Shown piece after piece: positions 1 to 7,464 of a stretch of 64,000 bases of DNA. Location of the stretch: contig LT599018.1 in assembly GCA_900079685.1 (NCBI GenBank), positions 1,200,970-1,264,969 of the forward strand. The letters run 5' to 3'. The DNA comes from an uncultured delta proteobacterium (GTDB lineage: Bacteria; Desulfobacterota; Desulfovibrionia; Desulfovibrionales; Desulfovibrionaceae). Both the position numbers and the translations under genes were made by a program. A model generated the notes under the pieces. The model made no database searches, was not told the origin of the DNA, and saw only the letters and a list, made by a program, of their open reading frames with translations. Position 1 is the first letter of the stretch; each line of letters opens with the position of its first letter.

Positions 1-1
1 C

Positions 2-220
2 GCCATGCCCGCCGGAACGCCCGACGATATCGTCAAAAAATTCGCGGAAGCCTGCGAAAAAGCCATCAAGGATCCGGAATTTCAGAAAAAGTGCGCCGCG
101 GCCAACCTGCCCCTGCGCTTCCTCAACCCCACGGATTACCTTGCCAGCCTGAAGAAGAACCAAAAAGACTTCCAGGCCCTGTGGGACGCCAACCCCTGGG
201 CGCAGCAGAAGAAAAAATAG
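2..220 (+). CDS. TctC/Bug-family solute-binding protein, C-terminal end only
   Basis: Only the last 72 or so codons are present because the gene enters from the left edge. The visible end (PAGTPDDIVKKF, then DPEFQKK, then a final stretch rich in Lys and Gln) is the usual C-terminal helix pattern of periplasmic binding proteins of tripartite tricarboxylate transporters (TctC/Bug family), which bind carboxylates for a TctAB permease. No TctA or TctB gene follows, so any permease must lie upstream outside the window. The ATG at position 5 is an internal methionine, not a start. The next gene begins about 100 bases downstream behind its own promoter-like region. The family call rests on a short segment and is moderately secure. 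Confidence 0.7.
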   Translation, partial: AMPAGTPDDIVKKFAEACEKAIKDPEFQKKCAAANLPLRFLNPTDYLASLKKNQKDFQALWDANPWAQQKKK

Positions 221-288
221 TCAGCTTTCCCGCCGGGCGTGGCGCTCCCACGCCCGGCGTCTTCCACAACCGGATAGTCACCACAACC

Positions 289-307
289 ATTTGCATACTA
301 TTTGAAT
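289..307. promoter_or_regulatory. Degenerate copy of the cluster-1 GntR operator candidate
   Basis: The 19 bases match the operator-like sites at 1345 and 2092 at 14 of 19 positions, including an exact TTGCATAC core. It lies about 20 bases upstream of the dehydrogenase start at 327, where a repressor could block transcription or initiation. That it is a binding site is inferred from similarity and position. Confidence 0.45.
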
Positions 308-326
308 GCTCCAAGGAGTTGCGTCT

Positions 327-1232
327 ATGCTTACGCCCAAAAATATAGCGGTCATCGGCTTCGGCGAGGCCGGGACAATCATTGCCGAAGGCTGCATTAC
401 CGGCTCGAAACGGCAGCAAAACACCGTGACCTGCCACGCCTGGGATATCCGCATGCAGGATGCGGCAGCTAGGAAGCCCCTGGAAGAAAAGGCCGCCGGT
501 CTTGGCGTCACCCTGCACGAAACCGCCGGAACGTGGCTTAAGGATGTGGACGTCGTCTTTTCTCTCGTGTTCGGCGGCGTGGCCAAAGACGTCGCGCTGG
601 ACCTCCTGCCGTTCATGAAGGAAGGCGCCGCCTACATAGACCTGACCACCTCGGTTCCCGGCGACATGCGCGCGGCGGCGGCCGCCTTTGCCGAGCGCAA
701 GGTGGGCTTCATCGACGGCACGGCGCTCGGTTCCTTCCGCACCAACGGTGTAACCGTGCCCTTTGTTCTGAGCGGCACCAACGTCGAGTCATGTTCCGCC
801 TGGATGAATTCGCTCGGCTTCGCCACCACGCCGGTTCCCGGCCCCGCGGGCAACGCCTCCTGCGTGAAGCTTCTGCGCAGCGTTCTCGCCAAGGGGCTTG
901 AAGCGCTTGCCATCGAGTGCTTTACCGCGGCCGAATCCATGGGCCTGCGGGAAACCATGCAGTCCGCCTTCAACGATTTTGACCTGCGCCCGCTGGTAGC
1001 CGCGCTTGAAGATATGAGCGCGAGCCACATCCCGCACTGCAAACGCCGCCTGGACGAAATCGACCATGCCCTGCACATGCTCGACGGTGTGTCTTTAGAC
1101 GGCACCATGACCCGGGCCTCGCGGGACTTTTACGCGCGCACCGTCGCATCCGGCGCGCAGCTCGTTCCCGGCAAGCAGGGTACCTGGGACGCCTGCCTGC
1201 CGGTCTTCCAAAAGGTGCTCCATAAACAATAG
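327..1232 (+). CDS. NAD(P)-dependent 3-hydroxyacid-type dehydrogenase with DUF1932 domain
   Basis: The 301-residue product has an N-terminal Rossmann fold with the dinucleotide-binding GFGEAG motif at about residues 11-16, followed by the all-helical C-terminal DUF1932 domain found in relatives of 6-phosphogluconate and 3-hydroxyisobutyrate dehydrogenases. Such enzymes oxidise or reduce a hydroxyl next to a carboxylate in the cytoplasm. The start at 327 is preferred over the in-frame ATG at 306 because AAGGAG sits eight bases before it. The gene stands ahead of a GntR regulator and TRAP operon and shares their operator-like palindrome, so it probably acts on the imported acid. The exact substrate cannot be read from the sequence. 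Confidence 0.8.
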   Translation: MLTPKNIAVIGFGEAGTIIAEGCITGSKRQQNTVTCHAWDIRMQDAAARKPLEEKAAGLGVTLHETAGTWLKDVDVVFSLVFGGVAKDVALDLLPFMKEGAAYIDLTTSVPGDMRAAAAAFAERKVGFIDGTALGSFRTNGVTVPFVLSGTNVESCSAWMNSLGFATTPVPGPAGNASCVKLLRSVLAKGLEALAIECFTAAESMGLRETMQSAFNDFDLRPLVAALEDMSASHIPHCKRRLDEIDHALHMLDGVSLDGTMTRASRDFYARTVASGAQLVPGKQGTWDACLPVFQKVLHKQ

Positions 1233-1339
1233 ACGCACTGCCGCCCGGGATGATCCCTGTCCCGGGCGGCGCCGTCCGCGAATGCCGGTCTTCCGGGACG
1301 TGTTATTTTTCATCTTGACAGGGGGTACTTTTTTTGAGA

Positions 1340-1363
1340 ATGCATATTGCATACAATATGCAT
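1340..1363. promoter_or_regulatory. Candidate GntR operator, near-perfect 24-base palindrome
   Basis: The 24 bases are palindromic at all but one pair of positions. The centre, TATTGCATACAATA (1345-1358), recurs almost unchanged at 2092-2105, and 16 bases (ATTGCAT, A or G, CAATATGC) are shared by both sites. It lies 24 bases before the GntR gene at 1387, which suggests autoregulation. A TTGACA hexamer stands at 1315-1320, but no well-spaced -10 element could be paired with it. Confidence 0.65.
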
Positions 1364-1386
1364 TATAAAACACCCTGGCAGTTCGT

Positions 1387-2049
1387 ATGACACACACAAC
1401 AAACCTTGAGTCCGTCGTCAAAAAATCCATTGCGGAAACAGTCGCCGATATTATCCGTAACGGTATCCTCACGGGAAAAATCAAACCCGGGGAAAAACTC
1501 AAGGAACAGGAACTGTGCAAAGAGCTCAACGTCAGCCGGACCCCTCTGCGCGAGGCGTATCGCCTTCTCCAGTCGCAGAACCTCATCAACTACAGCCCGT
1601 ATGTGGGCGTTACCGTCGTCAGCCTGACTCCCCGGTTCGTCGAGGAAATGTGGTTCATAAAATCGCTGCTGGTTCCGCAATCCGTTGCCCTGGCAGCGAA
1701 AAACGCTGCCCCAGAAAAGGTTGAGGCTCTTTTTGCCATCACGGAAGAGCTGGAAAGCCGCTGCGAGGATTCCCCGGAAATATTTTACTCGCTCGACAGC
1801 AAACTCCACCTCGCCATTGCCTGGTTTTCGGGCAACGAGGAATTGCACAAGCTCCTGACAAATATCTACGACAGCACCGTTCTCGCGCGGAGCCTCACGG
1901 TGGTGAACAGCCGCTCCATCAAAAATTCCTGTGACGAACACCGCATGATCCTTAATGCAATTGCCGCCAAGGACGGCCAGAGCGGCGTCGCGCGGACACT
2001 GGAACACTTGGAGCGCAGCCGCCGGGCAATACTGTCGAATATTTCCTGA
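1387..2049 (+). CDS. GntR-family regulator, FadR subfamily (FCD domain)
   Basis: This 220-residue protein has an N-terminal winged helix-turn-helix (about residues 12-78) with the typical GEKLKEQELCKELNVSRTPLREA signature region, followed by an all-helical FCD ligand-binding domain containing the usual Asp/His positions for a metal-bound carboxylate ligand. FCD regulators generally repress catabolic operons until the substrate or an intermediate binds. The gene lies between a dehydrogenase and a TRAP operon, and palindromes of one type precede all three transcription units, so it is the probable regulator of the whole left cluster. The effector is unknown but is likely the acid imported by the adjacent TRAP system. 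Confidence 0.9.
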   Translation: MTHTTNLESVVKKSIAETVADIIRNGILTGKIKPGEKLKEQELCKELNVSRTPLREAYRLLQSQNLINYSPYVGVTVVSLTPRFVEEMWFIKSLLVPQSVALAAKNAAPEKVEALFAITEELESRCEDSPEIFYSLDSKLHLAIAWFSGNEELHKLLTNIYDSTVLARSLTVVNSRSIKNSCDEHRMILNAIAAKDGQSGVARTLEHLERSRRAILSNIS

Positions 2050-2091
2050 CCGCCGCCGCCGGCCCTGCGGATGCGGTATTTTTTTGCGCAC

Positions 2092-2108
2092 TATTGCATG
2101 CAATATGC
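2092..2108. promoter_or_regulatory. Candidate GntR operator before the TRAP operon
   Basis: Bases 2092-2105 (TATTGCATGCAATA) form a perfect 14-base palindrome and the 16 bases 2093-2108 match 1346-1361 with one difference. The site lies 34 bases before the dctQ start at 2142. The location and repetition support repression by the adjacent GntR protein. Confidence 0.65.
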
Positions 2109-2141
2109 AATTCTATCGTGACTCTTATAAAGAGGACGCAC

Positions 2142-2645
2142 ATGAAACTGGCCAAAGAATTCGTCAATTATCTTGAAGAATGGCTGATTGCGGTAATCCT
2201 GGCATACCTTGCCATCATAACAGCCCTCCAGGTCTTCATGCGGCATGTTGTGGGGGATTCCCTTTCCTGGAGCGAGGAGACGCTCCGCTTTGCCTTCATT
2301 TGGATGATAATGCTCGGGTTCAGCGCCGGGGTCCGCCGGGACACGCACATCCGCGTGCTCCTCGTTTTTGACAGGCTCAGCGGCCGCGCGCGCTACGTGG
2401 TCCAGATGCTCGTGCATATTTTCTTCTTCATTACCGCGGCCATAATTTTTTACCTGAGCATGCTCAGCGTGGATTCGTTCGTCGAGTTTCCCCAGGTAAG
2501 CCCGGCAACGGGCATTTCGATGCAATATGTGTATCTCGCGGCGCCGGTCGGATTCGGCCTGACCATGATACGCCTCGCGCAACGGATGGTCATCGACACG
2601 CGGTCGTTCCGCCGCGACGGCCAACGCCCTGATGCAAAAGGATAA
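2142..2645 (+). CDS. TRAP transporter small membrane subunit (DctQ family)
   Basis: The 167-residue product has four predicted membrane segments and the family pattern of SWSEE around residue 43 followed by an aromatic-rich second helix. DctQ subunits pair with DctM in the inner membrane and contact the periplasmic binding protein during Na+-driven uptake of organic acids. The ATG at 2142 is chosen because AGAGGA lies six bases upstream, whereas the in-frame ATG at 2094 falls inside the operator palindrome. It is the first gene of a dctQ-dctM-dctP run with short gaps (14 and 49 bases) followed by three enzymes. The QMP order differs from the PQM order of the other three TRAP operons here. Confidence 0.9.
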   Translation: MKLAKEFVNYLEEWLIAVILAYLAIITALQVFMRHVVGDSLSWSEETLRFAFIWMIMLGFSAGVRRDTHIRVLLVFDRLSGRARYVVQMLVHIFFFITAAIIFYLSMLSVDSFVEFPQVSPATGISMQYVYLAAPVGFGLTMIRLAQRMVIDTRSFRRDGQRPDAKG

Positions 2646-2659
2646 AGGAGTGTGACGCC

Positions 2660-3931
2660 ATGGGTATTCTCTTTCTTGCCTTCTTTATTCTGTTGCTTCT
2701 TTCCGTGCCGATCGGCGTGGCCGTCATCCTCTCCTCGCTGATCGCCATCATGGCGACGGACGTGCTGAACATCAGCTTCATCGCCCGTACGATCGTCACA
2801 ACCTACGACTCCTTCCCCCTGCTTGCCGTTCCCCTGTTCATGCTGGCCGGGGAAGTCATGGGCAAGGGCGGCATTTCCGTCAAGCTCTTCAACTTTGCCC
2901 ACTATTTTCTGGGCCGGTACACGGGCGGCGTGCCCATGGCCGTGGTTTTCGCCTGCCTGCTTTTCGGCGCGCTGTCCGGCGCGGGCGCGGCGGATACCGC
3001 CGCCATCGGCAGCGTCATGATTCCCGCCATGGTGCGCATGGGGTACAGCATGGTCTTTTCCGCCACGTTGGTGGCGGCGGCGGGCGGGCTCGCCGTCATT
3101 ATGCCGCCGAGTCTGCCGATGATTATGTACGGCGTTTCCTCAAACGCCTCCATCGGCGCGCTGTTCATCGGCGGCGTTGTTCCGGCCTTTATCATTGCCG
3201 CCATGCTGTGCGTCTATTGCCATGTCTACTGCCGCGTGAAAGGCTACACCAACGAAAAAATGAACATCACCGTGGAACATCATTCCCTATGGCAGGTTTT
3301 CCGCGACTCGTTCTGGGCTTTGCTTTCCCCGGTCATCATTCTCGGCGGCATCTACGGCGGGTTCTTCACCCCGACGGAGGCCAGCGGCGTTATCGTCATG
3401 TACAGCCTGTTCATCAGCATGGGCGTTTATAAAACCGTGCAACTCAAAGAGCTTACCGATATTTTACGGTCGGCCGGCTCCATGGTCGGCCCGGTGCTCA
3501 TCATCATGGGCGGCGCGGTGGTCTTCACAAAAATATTGATGGTGCTGCGCGTGCCGCAGGAGTTGACCGAGTTCCTGCTCTCGATCAGCAGGAACCCCGT
3601 CATCATCCTCATCATGCTCAATATCCTGCTGCTGATGGTCGGGGTTTTCATGGACACGCTCTCCTCCATCCTGATCCTGACGCCCATCCTGCTCCCGGTG
3701 GCCAAGTCCATCGGCATGGATCCGGTTCATTTCGGCGTGATGATGGTCGTCAACCTGGCGATCGGGTTCATCACTCCGCCCATGGCCGTAAACCTTTTTG
3801 TGGTCAGCGGCATCACGGGGCTTTCCATCGAAAAACTGTCCCGGGGCATTCTGATACCCATTCTGGTGTTGCTGACAGGCCTGATAATGGTCACCTACAT
3901 CCGGCCTCTGACCATGTTCCTGAACTCGTGA
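2660..3931 (+). CDS. TRAP transporter large permease subunit (DctM family)
   Basis: This 423-residue, highly hydrophobic protein has about twelve membrane segments and the two internal repeats of DctM proteins. Repeat signatures are visible as the GAGAADTAAIGSVMIPAM stretch, the FFTPTEASGV stretch and the FITPPMAVNLFV stretch. It forms the translocation pathway for Na+-coupled import together with DctQ. AAGGAG precedes the start, 14 bases after dctQ. The length is normal and nothing appears truncated. The substrate is set mainly by the binding protein encoded just downstream. Confidence 0.93.
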   Translation: MGILFLAFFILLLLSVPIGVAVILSSLIAIMATDVLNISFIARTIVTTYDSFPLLAVPLFMLAGEVMGKGGISVKLFNFAHYFLGRYTGGVPMAVVFACLLFGALSGAGAADTAAIGSVMIPAMVRMGYSMVFSATLVAAAGGLAVIMPPSLPMIMYGVSSNASIGALFIGGVVPAFIIAAMLCVYCHVYCRVKGYTNEKMNITVEHHSLWQVFRDSFWALLSPVIILGGIYGGFFTPTEASGVIVMYSLFISMGVYKTVQLKELTDILRSAGSMVGPVLIIMGGAVVFTKILMVLRVPQELTEFLLSISRNPVIILIMLNILLLMVGVFMDTLSSILILTPILLPVAKSIGMDPVHFGVMMVVNLAIGFITPPMAVNLFVVSGITGLSIEKLSRGILIPILVLLTGLIMVTYIRPLTMFLNS

Positions 3932-3980
3932 ACCGGCCGTTACCCACACGGCGCTACCCAACACTCTTCCGGAGGACCAC

Positions 3981-5030
3981 ATGAAAAGGAAATGGATCGT
4001 CGCTCTTTGCCTTCCCATCGTTGCGTGCTTCATCGTTGCCGGTTTTGGCGAGGCCGCCGCGGCCGCCAAAAAAGTAAAACTCATCTTCCACACCCCGACG
4101 GCGGAAAACGCCATCAACCACCGGGCCAGCCTGCAGCTTAAGAAAATGCTGGAAGAAGGCTCCAACGGGCAGATCCAACTGGATGTGTATACCGGCGGCA
4201 CGCTTTTCGGCGGCGACAGGGAAACCATCGAGGCCATGCAGCGCGGCGACGCCACGTTCTGCATCATCGCCACGGCCCCGTACGTCATGTTCGAGCCCAA
4301 GGTGGCGGTCTTCGACATCCCCTTTATTTTTGACGCCGCCGCCGACACCATGGCCACCATGGACATCGTGGAGGATTTCCTGACCTCCCCCGAAGGCAAG
4401 GCCGCAATGCAACCGGTGTTCGGCGATCTGCCCAAGAAGGGCATCATGCCGCTGGCCTTCGCCAACCAGGGCTTCCGCGAACTGACGGCCAACAAGGCCG
4501 TCCAGAAAGTCGCCGACCTCAAGGGCATCAAGATCCGGACCATGGAGAACAAATACCACATGGCCGCCTGGAAGCTGCTTGGCGCCAACCCCACCCCCAT
4601 GGCCTTCACCGAGGTGTTCACCGCGCTGGAACAGGGCACCATCGACGCCCAGGAAAACCCGTACGAGCTGATCTACACGTCCAAGTTCTACGAAGTGCAG
4701 AAATACATCGTGAACACCCACCACATTCCGTCGGTTCACATTTTCGCCTGCAGCAAACGGGTGTATGACTCGCTCTCCCCCGAACTGCAGAAACTGGTGA
4801 GCGACAGTATGGAAAAGACGGCCCGCTGGTATGCGAATGAAGCCAAAAACTCCCTGCTGGAAAAGGAAAAACTCATGGTCGCGGGCAAGGCCACGATTCT
4901 CAACATCACGCCGGAAAACTACGCCGAGTTCCGCACCACGACCCAACCCGTTGTGGACATGGTGAAAAAAGACGTGGGCGACGCCATCGTGGACACTATG
5001 CTCAAAGCTGTCGCCGCCCGCAGAAAGTAG
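3981..5030 (+). CDS. TRAP transporter periplasmic solute-binding protein (DctP family)
   Basis: The 349-residue product starts with a Sec signal peptide (Lys-Arg-Lys, hydrophobic core, cleavage near AAAAA at about residue 28). The mature part has the DctP pattern, including the KGIKIRT segment whose Arg normally salt-bridges the substrate carboxylate, followed by NPTPMAFTEVFTALEQGTID. It would capture a small carboxylate or sulfonate in the periplasm and deliver it to the preceding DctQM. A good GGAGG site lies upstream. The closely following CoA-acylating aldehyde dehydrogenase would fit a C2 or C3 sulfonate or hydroxyacid, but the ligand cannot be fixed from sequence alone. Confidence 0.9.
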   Translation: MKRKWIVALCLPIVACFIVAGFGEAAAAAKKVKLIFHTPTAENAINHRASLQLKKMLEEGSNGQIQLDVYTGGTLFGGDRETIEAMQRGDATFCIIATAPYVMFEPKVAVFDIPFIFDAAADTMATMDIVEDFLTSPEGKAAMQPVFGDLPKKGIMPLAFANQGFRELTANKAVQKVADLKGIKIRTMENKYHMAAWKLLGANPTPMAFTEVFTALEQGTIDAQENPYELIYTSKFYEVQKYIVNTHHIPSVHIFACSKRVYDSLSPELQKLVSDSMEKTARWYANEAKNSLLEKEKLMVAGKATILNITPENYAEFRTTTQPVVDMVKKDVGDAIVDTMLKAVAARRK

Positions 5031-5046
5031 CGGAAAGGAAATACCG

Positions 5047-6438
5047 ATGTCTGACCAGAAAACTGAAAAAACCGTCGTCGATTCATTGATAGAGCGCGCC
5101 CGCGTTGCCCAGAAGGTTGCGGAAGGGTACAGCCAGGAACGCGTTCTGGAACTTGCCAGGGCCATTGCCCTTACCGCCATCGGCAACGCCCGGAAATGGG
5201 CCGAGCTGACCATGGAGGAAACCGGCCTCGGTGACCTGCAGAGCAAGATCAACCGCATCAACGACCGCCCCAGGGGCGTCATGCGCGATTTGCTCACCGC
5301 CAAAACCGTGGGCGTGATCGAAGTGGATGAAAAACGCGATCTGATAAAGCTCGGCAAGCCTGTCGGCGTCATCGGGGCCATCGTGCCCATGACCGTGCCG
5401 GAAACGGTACCCGTCATCAAGGGCATGAACTCGATCATGGGCCGCAATGCCACGGTGTTTTCGCCCCACCCGCGTTCCAAAAAAATCACCGCCATCGTGG
5501 TGAACGAAATGCGGGCCACCATGAAACGGTTCGGCGCGCCCGAAGATTTGTTCCTCTGCATCGAAAACCCGACCCTGGACCAAAGCCAGGAACTGATGCG
5601 CAAGTGCGACCTTGTCATCGCCACCGGCGGCCAGGGCCTGGTCAAGGCGGCCTACAGCTCGGGTACCCCGGCCTACGGGGTGGGTACGGGCAACGTCGTC
5701 TCCGTGGTGGAGGAAAGCGCGGACGTGGCCGCTGCCGCTGAAAAAATTATCGGCAGCAAGATCAACGACCTTGCGACCGGCTGCTCCACGGAAAACTCCA
5801 TCCTGGTGCAGAAGACGGTTTACGGCGCGTTCATAAAGGCCATGCAGGCCAACGGCGCGAAGCTGTGCGATGCCGGAGAAAAAGCGAAACTGCAGAACGT
5901 TCTCTGGGCCGACGGGCACCTCAACGGCAGCCTCATCTGCCGGCCCGCGCCCGTTATCGCCAAGGCCGCCGGGATAGCCGTCCCCGCTGACTGCAACGTG
6001 CTGATGGTCGAGGAAGACGGATACGGGCCGGACTATCCCTTCTCGGGAGAAAAACTGTCCGTGGTGCTGACCGTTTACAGGTACGACGGCTTTGACGACG
6101 CCGTCGCGAGAGTCAACGCCATCCAGGCCTACCAGGGCGCCGGGCACTCCTGCGGTATCCATTCCGCGAACGAAGACCACATCATGCAGTTCGCCCTGCG
6201 CACCAAAACCGCCCGCGTCATGATAAACAGCCCGCAGAACAAGGCCAACGCCGGCAGCTTCAAGAACGGCATGCCGTTTACCATTTCTCTGGGCTGCGGC
6301 ACTTGGGGCGGCAACTCCGCGAGCGAAAACATCACCTACAAGCATTACATCAACACGACCTGGGTGGCCCGCTGGCACGAGGAGTGGGTCCAGCCGGACG
6401 ACAAAACCCTGTTCGGCGACGTGCTCGCCAAGTTCTAG
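5047..6438 (+). CDS. CoA-acylating aldehyde dehydrogenase (SauS/EutE-like)
   Basis: The 463-residue enzyme belongs to the acylating aldehyde dehydrogenases, which interconvert an aldehyde and its acyl-CoA with NAD(P). The catalytic Cys is predicted at residue 246 in DLATGCSTEN, and the cofactor-binding GVGTGNV lies at about 211-217. The sequence resembles sulfoacetaldehyde dehydrogenase SauS and acetaldehyde dehydrogenase EutE more than non-acylating relatives. Sulfoacetaldehyde is an attractive substrate in a sulfite-respiring bacterium, but this is inference. It has no microcompartment-targeting extension and no microcompartment genes nearby, unlike typical EutE. It follows dctP by 16 bases and is clearly in the operon. 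Confidence 0.82.
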   Translation: MSDQKTEKTVVDSLIERARVAQKVAEGYSQERVLELARAIALTAIGNARKWAELTMEETGLGDLQSKINRINDRPRGVMRDLLTAKTVGVIEVDEKRDLIKLGKPVGVIGAIVPMTVPETVPVIKGMNSIMGRNATVFSPHPRSKKITAIVVNEMRATMKRFGAPEDLFLCIENPTLDQSQELMRKCDLVIATGGQGLVKAAYSSGTPAYGVGTGNVVSVVEESADVAAAAEKIIGSKINDLATGCSTENSILVQKTVYGAFIKAMQANGAKLCDAGEKAKLQNVLWADGHLNGSLICRPAPVIAKAAGIAVPADCNVLMVEEDGYGPDYPFSGEKLSVVLTVYRYDGFDDAVARVNAIQAYQGAGHSCGIHSANEDHIMQFALRTKTARVMINSPQNKANAGSFKNGMPFTISLGCGTWGGNSASENITYKHYINTTWVARWHEEWVQPDDKTLFGDVLAKF

Positions 6439-6462
6439 AAGCGGAACAGCGCAACAGGCACA

Positions 6463-6494
6463 GGAAGCCGCGGGGAGCCAGACCCGCGGCTTCC
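6463..6494 (+). repeat. Intercistronic hairpin between aldehyde dehydrogenase and CitE-like genes
   Basis: A perfect 12-base-pair inverted repeat (GGAAGCCGCGGG with its complement, loop of eight) lies between two genes of the same operon. There is no strong T-run after it (TTCCCCCAAA follows), so it looks like an mRNA-stability or attenuating structure rather than a full terminator. It may lower expression of the downstream lyase. Confidence 0.6.
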
Positions 6495-6511
6495 CCCAAA
6501 GGAAAGGTGCC

Positions 6512-7402
6512 ATGAAAACACGGTTCATGCGGCGGTCGCTGCTCTACGTACCGGGCAGTTCGCCCAAAATGCTCGAAAAGGCCCTCGCCTTCACCGAGGC
6601 GGACGGCATCATCCTCGACCTTGAGGATTCGGTCAGCCCTTCGGAAAAAGCCAACGCCCGCGCGCTCGTGTGCGGCGCGCTGCAAAAAACGGCAAACCGG
6701 GCGGGGCGGCGGGAAATCATCGTCCGGCTGAATCCGCTCGCGTCGCCGTTCGCCTTTGACGATTTTGCGGCCGTCTGCCCGCTTGCGCCCGATTCGCTCA
6801 TCATCACCAAAGCTTCCGCGAACACGCTCGTCTGCGCGGATATGCTGGTGGCCATGCTGGAAAACAAGCACGGCCTGCCTCCCGGCGAAATCCGCCTCAT
6901 TCCCCTGATTGAAACCGCTGAAGGCATTGAGGACATCACCGCCATTCTGCGCGCGTCGTCCCGCATTACCGCCGCGCAGTTCGGCGCCGAGGATTTCACC
7001 AGGGATATGGAGGTGGAGCGGACGCTGGAGAGCGGCGAAATCGCCTATGCCCGCAACCGCCTTGCGGTAGCTTGCCGGGCGGCGGGAGTGGATTGCCTGG
7101 ACACCCCCTATGCGGACTTCCGCGACCGGGAAGGCTGCGAGCGGGATACCCGGTACGCGAAATCCATAGGCATGACGGGGCGGACGGTGATCCACCCCTC
7201 CCTTGCCGGGCTGACCAACCGCATTTTCTCTCCTTCACCGGAGGAAATCACCCGGGCGGAACACATCGTCCGGGCGTTCGAGGAGGCCACGGATAAGGGA
7301 CTCGGCGCCGTGGCGCTGGATGGAAAAATGATCGACGCGCCGGTTGTCGATAGAGCGCGGAATCTCTTGAAAAAAGCCGCCGGAACAGGCGAAGGCGCAT
7401 AG
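6512..7402 (+). CDS. CitE-like acyl-CoA lyase (HpcH/HpaI aldolase family)
   Basis: This 296-residue TIM-barrel protein has the citrate-lyase-beta/malyl-CoA-lyase signatures: RRSLLYVPG near the N-terminus, DGIILDLEDSV at about 29-39 with the metal-ligand acid, an Arg in IIVRLNPL, and FGAEDFTRDM at about 156-165. Stand-alone CitE-like enzymes cleave or form 3-hydroxyacyl-CoA esters such as malyl-CoA, often releasing glyoxylate. Located between a CoA-acylating aldehyde dehydrogenase and a glyoxylate/hydroxypyruvate-reductase-like protein, it could split a CoA ester into an acyl-CoA and a 2-oxoacid. No citrate lyase alpha or gamma genes are present, so it is not part of citrate lyase. A strong AAAGG site precedes it. 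Confidence 0.85.
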   Translation: MKTRFMRRSLLYVPGSSPKMLEKALAFTEADGIILDLEDSVSPSEKANARALVCGALQKTANRAGRREIIVRLNPLASPFAFDDFAAVCPLAPDSLIITKASANTLVCADMLVAMLENKHGLPPGEIRLIPLIETAEGIEDITAILRASSRITAAQFGAEDFTRDMEVERTLESGEIAYARNRLAVACRAAGVDCLDTPYADFRDREGCERDTRYAKSIGMTGRTVIHPSLAGLTNRIFSPSPEEITRAEHIVRAFEEATDKGLGAVALDGKMIDAPVVDRARNLLKKAAGTGEGA

Positions 7403-7464
7403 CCGCGCGTTCCGGCGTCCGTATCGAGAAGTACCCGCAAGGAATACAGGATTGCAGCCATGAT

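Noticed and set aside
3954-5645. Minus-strand frame of 563 codons opposite dctP and the aldehyde dehydrogenase
   Set aside because: It crosses two well-supported plus-strand genes and has no recognisable domains.
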